Shown: one piece after another, positions 61,026-64,000 of the stretch | Layout: each line of letters starts with the position of its first letter | Position numbering within the stretch: position 1 is the stretch's first letter | Source: an uncultured Clostridia bacterium | GTDB lineage: Bacteria > Bacillota > Clostridia > Oscillospirales > Ruminococcaceae | DNA: 64,000 nt | Reading direction: 5' to 3' | Assembly: GCA_947626165.1 (NCBI GenBank) | Contig: CANQRG010000008.1 | Span: 62,001 to 126,000, forward strand | The notes under the pieces: model-generated | Seen by the model: only the letters and a program-made list of their open reading frames with translations | What the model was told of the DNA's origin: nothing | Databases searched by the model: none | Translations under genes and position numbers: made by a program

Positions 61026-61577
61026 TTATTTAGTTTTTACCGGTGCTACTGCTACACCCTGTTTAGCCATAATTACTGCCGCACCCTTTGTAAATTTAGG
61101 TACTTGATCAGTGATAGTTACAGTACCTTCCTCACGATTGCCGTTAAAGGTAACATCAAAAGGAATATTAATTCCGCCTGGTGCTCCGCCGTATGATTGT
61201 GGTTTAACAATAGCGTCCTCTGTCCAAGCGTCATAAGGTCCTTCAGTTTTGTCAACTAAAACCTCAAGCACCTTTGTCTTGCAATCGTCACCTGTTTTCC
61301 TGTTCATAGCAATATCTTTGAGCTTTGGATAAATCTCATCGTCAGGATTTGCATAGTAAGGATCTGCTGACATACTCGGCTCATATCCGTTGTCGTTTAC
61401 AGATGTTTCGTCAAGGATATTCTTTGTAGTTTCAACGTCAGGATTTAGCTCGACCGACATATCCTCGATATCCTTGCCTATTAAAAACCACTTTGGTGTT
61501 TCTCCTCCAAAAGAAGCGTCAATATAATGAAGCAGATAGCTTCTTTTTAACTTACCTTTTATATTTGCTGCTGCCAT
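61026..61577 (-). CDS. Major tail tube protein
   Basis: A 183-residue protein, located where the tail tube subunit is expected. The sequence (LIGKDIEDMSVELNPDVETTKNILDETSVNDNGYEPSMSA, given here in two joined stretches of family-typical text) and the later GGINIPFDVTFNG fit the tail tube fold. Directly upstream of a terminator that suits a highly made protein. Confidence 0.85.
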   Translation of the reverse strand: MAAANIKGKLKRSYLLHYIDASFGGETPKWFLIGKDIEDMSVELNPDVETTKNILDETSVNDNGYEPSMSADPYYANPDDEIYPKLKDIAMNRKTGDDCKTKVLEVLVDKTEGPYDAWTEDAIVKPQSYGGAPGGINIPFDVTFNGNREEGTVTITDQVPKFTKGAAVIMAKQGVAVAPVKTK

Positions 61578-62027
61578 TTAAAAAACCTCACTTTCAATTT
61601 CATATTGTGCAATAATCTGTAACTGATATTGCACTCCATCATTTAAATTTCCATTCGGAATATTATACAGCATTCCGTTTGCTGTAGACAGCTTTTTCAA
61701 ACTGCCTTTTAGAGTTGTATCTCCTATTGTTATCTCTATCTCCTGCTCATTTGCCTGTCTTTCAAGCCACATAGCAAGCTCCAGCAAAACTCCCGAATTG
61801 CTCATACGGTCAAAATCATTGATTGACGGATATACGGCATACAAGACAAAATTATGCTGTCTTGTCTGATTTCCAAGCAAATCCTCTGATAAAAGGCTGT
61901 CACCTGTTGAAGATAAACCGTAATTGGTCGGAACATCATCAGTAAAGTCTATATGTATATCATTGCACACCTCGTTTATTTTGGGAAACTGCAATAATAT
62001 ATCCTTTACAAGCTCAATTATATTCAT
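61578..62027 (-). CDS. Minor capsid protein / tail terminator-like (Minor_capsid_3)
   Basis: A 149-residue protein (MNIIELVKDILLQFPKINEV at the start, QHNFVLYAVYPSINDFDRM in the middle) matching the third minor capsid protein of A118-like phages, which may act as the tail terminator. It ends one base before the tail tube start. Confidence 0.75.
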   Translation of the reverse strand: MNIIELVKDILLQFPKINEVCNDIHIDFTDDVPTNYGLSSTGDSLLSEDLLGNQTRQHNFVLYAVYPSINDFDRMSNSGVLLELAMWLERQANEQEIEITIGDTTLKGSLKKLSTANGMLYNIPNGNLNDGVQYQLQIIAQYEIESEVF

Positions 62028-62053
62028 TTTTAATCACCATACCTTTGAAAAAT

Positions 62054-62605
62054 TTATTTTTTCGCATTTCCTCCTGCATATTTTGCTGCTCTTTTTAAAA
62101 TAGCGTCTTTATGGTCTGCTTTCATACGCTCAAACCACATCTTGCCTGCTCGTTGGTGCTTTGAGGTACTATATTTTATATCTGCACCAGTGGGATATTT
62201 CTTCATACCTTTTGGACTGAAAAACCCTACTAGCTGACCATTTTCAGGAGATATTCCGAATATAGTTTCCCCATCTTTCTCAAATATAGGTATGTTAGGA
62301 CCATAAACTTTCCCATAGTACAGATATCGTGCATAAGGAGCAACCTGATGTATTTCTCCGCTGCCTATTTTTGTTCCTAATGATGCAGACCTTACTAAAA
62401 TACCATTTTGCATTGGTGTATAAGGTCCCATAAGGCGTATACATTCACTGTCAACAAAACCCTGTGCATTATTAAACTGCTTGTTCATTCGAGTTGAAAA
62501 TCCCTCATTCCACTTTAATTCCATTGTTATTGTTCCATCTTTATGATGCACATCAACAATTTTTCCTCTCGGAGTTTCAACATACACTTTTCTCTTTTCA
62601 GCCAT
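62054..62605 (-). CDS. Minor capsid protein (Minor_capsid_2)
   Basis: A 183-residue basic protein with LKWNEGFSTRMNKQFNNAQ, IRLMGPYTPMQNGIL and YARYLYYGKVYGP, features of the second minor capsid family of these phages. It lies between the first and third minor capsid genes in conserved order. Confidence 0.8.
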   Translation of the reverse strand: MAEKRKVYVETPRGKIVDVHHKDGTITMELKWNEGFSTRMNKQFNNAQGFVDSECIRLMGPYTPMQNGILVRSASLGTKIGSGEIHQVAPYARYLYYGKVYGPNIPIFEKDGETIFGISPENGQLVGFFSPKGMKKYPTGADIKYSTSKHQRAGKMWFERMKADHKDAILKRAAKYAGGNAKK

Positions 62606-62613
62606 AGCAACAC

Positions 62614-62988
62614 CTACTTTGCAGATACCTCTATGTGAGGCAATCCGCCGTACAGCATACTGTCAACAGAACTAACCGTTACAAACTGCGGATACTGCTC
62701 ACGGAACATCTTCATACTGCTTGAAACAGCCTGCGGAGAAGTATTGTCAAATTCAAACTCGGCAATACCCTTTACAAGCATATCCTTTTGAGGTGTTTCG
62801 GGTATGTTGTCTCCATATATTGAGCTTTTGTAAATATATACGGTTGTACCGTCACAGGAGGTCAGACCGCTTTTTAAAATATTAGCCTGTTGGCTTGACC
62901 GCCAATAAACTCCCCTTATCTCGTGTCTGATGAAACCCTGCGTGTCTGTATCGTATTTATACAGTGTACAATCTGCATTAATCATCAT
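62614..62988 (-). CDS. Minor capsid protein (Minor_capsid_1-like)
   Basis: A 124-residue protein. The ATG at 62988 overlaps the stop of the connector gene (ATGA) and is preferred to a GTG at 62997. It contains GVYWRSSQQANILKSGL and DMLVKGIAEFEFD, typical of the small adaptor family before Minor_capsid_2. Likely part of the head-tail joint. Confidence 0.75.
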   Translation of the reverse strand: MMINADCTLYKYDTDTQGFIRHEIRGVYWRSSQQANILKSGLTSCDGTTVYIYKSSIYGDNIPETPQKDMLVKGIAEFEFDNTSPQAVSSSMKMFREQYPQFVTVSSVDSMLYGGLPHIEVSAK

Positions 62989-63380
62989 AATGCACACCGC
63001 CTTTTACGCTTAACGCCACGATACAGCAGTCCTGTTCCCGAAAGCCACTTATATACAATACCCTTTATCTTTTTCTGCTGGTTTTGCATAGCCGTATCTG
63101 TACTTTCATAGCTTTGTGACCAGCCTCCAACACTCTCTGATGATATTCCTCCGTGCTTTCTTTCTGCTTCATCATTTTTGCAAATTATCTCTGCAATTTC
63201 ACAAGCACAAAGCATAGCGCACTCCGGCAACTCGGAGATATCTGATAATGACGGAGCATACCTCATTAGAGTTTTTAAAGCCTGTCTTATGTAAAATGCA
63301 AATGAAGCCTCGTCAATAACAGCCTTTTTGCCTATAAGATATTCAGTTTTATAAAATTCATATTTGATATGCTCGGTCAT
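62985..63380 (-). CDS. Phage head-tail connector protein
   Basis: A 131-residue helical protein (FAFYIRQALKTLMRYAPSLSDI, then CAMLCACEIAEIICKNDEAE) of the size and place of the gp6/gp15-like adaptor that joins portal to tail. It overlaps the next gene by 4 bases. Confidence 0.7.
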   Translation of the reverse strand: MTEHIKYEFYKTEYLIGKKAVIDEASFAFYIRQALKTLMRYAPSLSDISELPECAMLCACEIAEIICKNDEAERKHGGISSESVGGWSQSYESTDTAMQNQQKKIKGIVYKWLSGTGLLYRGVKRKRRCAL

Positions 63381-63395
63381 TTTAAATACTCCTTA

Positions 63396-63785
63396 TCAGT
63401 CTTTTGTTTCAAGAGTTGCCTTTGTAAAATTAAGTGAAAGTACTGATGTACCGTCAACCTCAATCTCAAAAGCGGTCTTATTGCTCGGAACTCTCAGAAT
63501 AATTTCAGGATCATAATCCATATCCGTTTTTCCCTCTGCCGCTTTACCATTCTTCTTGATTGTCATTTTACTTCCGGCTTTTCCTGTTAGCTTAATAGGC
63601 ATATAGTTTCCTGTCTGTTCAGTTGCCTTGTCGCTAAACTGTTCAAAATCACCGACATATTTTAACGTGCCGATAACCGAACCATCATCAAGAATTTCAA
63701 CATCTTCGCCGATTAAATCCCCAACATTTTTCCCAAGGACAGTTTCATTTTTGTCAATGAGTGTTACAATGTCGGGGCTTATTAG
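63396..63785 (-). CDS. C-terminal extension of the upstream phage structural protein, reached by -1 frameshift
   Basis: The frame is open from the frameshift site to 63396 (129 residues) but has no ATG, GTG or TTG until the ATG at 63602, although the family-like text LGKNVGDLIGEDVEIL lies before that ATG. Residues after the site begin LISPDIVTLIDKNE; the second half (MPIKLTGKAGSKMTIKKNGK onward) looks beta-rich and Ig-like. AGGAA at 5 bases before the ATG at 63602 means a short 68-residue form may also be made. The extension would be added to a minority of capsid-type subunits. Confidence 0.65.
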   Translation of the reverse strand, partial: LISPDIVTLIDKNETVLGKNVGDLIGEDVEILDDGSVIGTLKYVGDFEQFSDKATEQTGNYMPIKLTGKAGSKMTIKKNGKAAEGKTDMDYDPEIILRVPSNKTAFEIEVDGTSVLSLNFTKATLETKD

Positions 63786-63791
63786 TTTTTT
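63719..63791 (-). promoter_or_regulatory. Programmed -1 ribosomal frameshift signal
   Basis: On the minus strand the zero frame reads GTA AAA AAC TAA TAA. The heptamer A AAA AAC (63791-63785) is a canonical slippery site. After a 7-base spacer (TAATAAG) a 10-bp stem follows: CCCCGACATT (63777-63768) with AATGTTGGGG (63728-63719, one G-U). The 39-base loop could form a pseudoknot. Confidence 0.75.
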
Positions 63792-64000
63792 ACCGTACCG
63801 CTGAACTTTGCAATTACTACCTTTGATTGATTTGTAAGTGCTACAGTATAGATTTTATCGGCTGAAATATCGGTTGTTCTTGGTAGCGTATTACGCTCTG
63901 TTTCAACATTGGTATCACGCTTCAGGTATACTGTAAGTGCCGAAGTCTCATCTTCTGTTTCATTGTCCTGCGTAAGTTTTACAATAGGACATTTATAGCA
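63782..64000 (-). CDS. Phage structural protein, probably major capsid, C-terminal part only
   Basis: The frame enters from the right edge and runs 72 residues to TAA TAA at 63784. It ends IYTVALTNQSKVVIAKFSGTVKN and looks beta-rich. Being immediately upstream of the connector gene it occupies the place of the major capsid protein in A118-like phages. The N-terminal majority is outside the window, so the identification is by position and size class only. Confidence 0.5.
   Translation of the reverse strand, partial: CYKCPIVKLTQDNETEDETSALTVYLKRDTNVETERNTLPRTTDISADKIYTVALTNQSKVVIAKFSGTVKN

Larger units (their letters stand above)
50171..64000 (-). mobile_element. Prophage, late region (siphovirus, Listeria A118-like gene order)
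   Basis: All genes run on the minus strand in late-phage order: capsid end, connector, three minor capsid proteins, tail tube, chaperone region, Gp15, tape measure, distal tail, tail hub, fibres, holin, CHAP lysin and more fibres. The left end abuts the tRNA-Tyr repeat. Terminase, portal, lysogeny genes and integrase are beyond the window, so intactness cannot be judged. No frameshifts or truncations are seen in the visible genes apart from the programmed one at 63.8 kb. Confidence 0.93.

Noticed and set aside
63396-63602. The 68-residue frame as the whole gene
   Set aside because: Coding-like sequence continues in frame for 61 codons upstream to the frameshift site, so the ATG at 63602 is at most an internal start.
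1-64000. CRISPR arrays, insertion sequences and rRNA genes
   Set aside because: No regularly spaced repeats, no transposase frame with terminal repeats and no rRNA-like sequence were seen on either strand.

Overview
The window looks like a chromosome segment of a low-GC Gram-positive gut anaerobe of the class Clostridia, most like Ruminococcus or its relatives in the Oscillospiraceae. The evidence is Firmicutes-type gene order (infC-rpmI-rplT; smc-ftsY; rsfS-yqeK-nadD-yhbY; addB-addA), strong AT-rich housekeeping promoters (TTGACA, 17 bases, TATAAT), a T-box leader, an oxygen-sensitive class III ribonucleotide reductase, BspA-like and FIVAR surface proteins, and lysine-rich FnIII modules. The species cannot be fixed from the sequence alone.

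Layout. 1-3.9 kb: two secreted or surface proteins on the minus strand. 4.0-5.5 kb: a phage- or ICE-like switch with two divergent XRE regulators and an ImmA/IrrE metallopeptidase. 5.5-33.6 kb: a long minus-strand block of core genes: addB, addA, an AraC regulator, infC-rpmI-rplT, an rRNA methyltransferase, dprA, topA, trmFO, plsX, rnc, a radical SAM protein, smc, ftsY, an ArsC/Spx-like gene, rdgB, yhbY, nadD, yqeK, rsfS, leuS and rpsU. 33.6-40 kb: an envelope region with a minus-strand transglutaminase-like protein and a plus-strand cassette (SGNH-like hydrolase, DUF4358-like protein, MBOAT acyltransferase, DHHW/AlgX-like protein) that probably O-acylates an exported glycan. 40-44.3 kb: a Crp/Fnr regulator divergent from nrdD-nrdG-dut. 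44.4-50.1 kb: an EamA transporter, tRNA-Ser, a DUF5662 protein, a VanY-like peptidase, a T-box-controlled leuA, and tRNA-Pro, tRNA-Thr and tRNA-Tyr. 50.2-64 kb: the late end of a siphovirus-type prophage on the minus strand (capsid end, connector, minor capsid proteins, tail tube, chaperone region, tape measure, tail tip, fibres, holin, CHAP endolysin). Its packaging, replication and integration genes lie beyond the window.

The most notable signals are these. (1) A canonical -1 ribosomal frameshift site sits at the end of the partial phage structural gene at 63.8 kb. It has an A AAA AAC heptamer, a stop, a 7-base spacer and a 10-bp stem, and it opens a 129-residue extension that has no start codon of its own upstream of an internal ATG. 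(2) Two copies of a 16-bp palindrome lie in the nrdD/crp region, one over the -35 box of the regulator's own promoter and one centred near -41.5 of the nrdD promoter. (3) The SGNH-like hydrolase of the O-acylation cassette has Gly-Glu-Cys where the family has Gly-Asp-Ser. (4) A near-identical repeat of about 100 bp follows both tRNA-Ser and tRNA-Tyr in inverted orientation, and the copy after tRNA-Tyr marks the prophage boundary. (5) A 41-residue Com-like zinc-ribbon gene, apparently starting at ATT, lies inside the tail operon. (6) The rpsU leader has two inverted repeats that cross each other.
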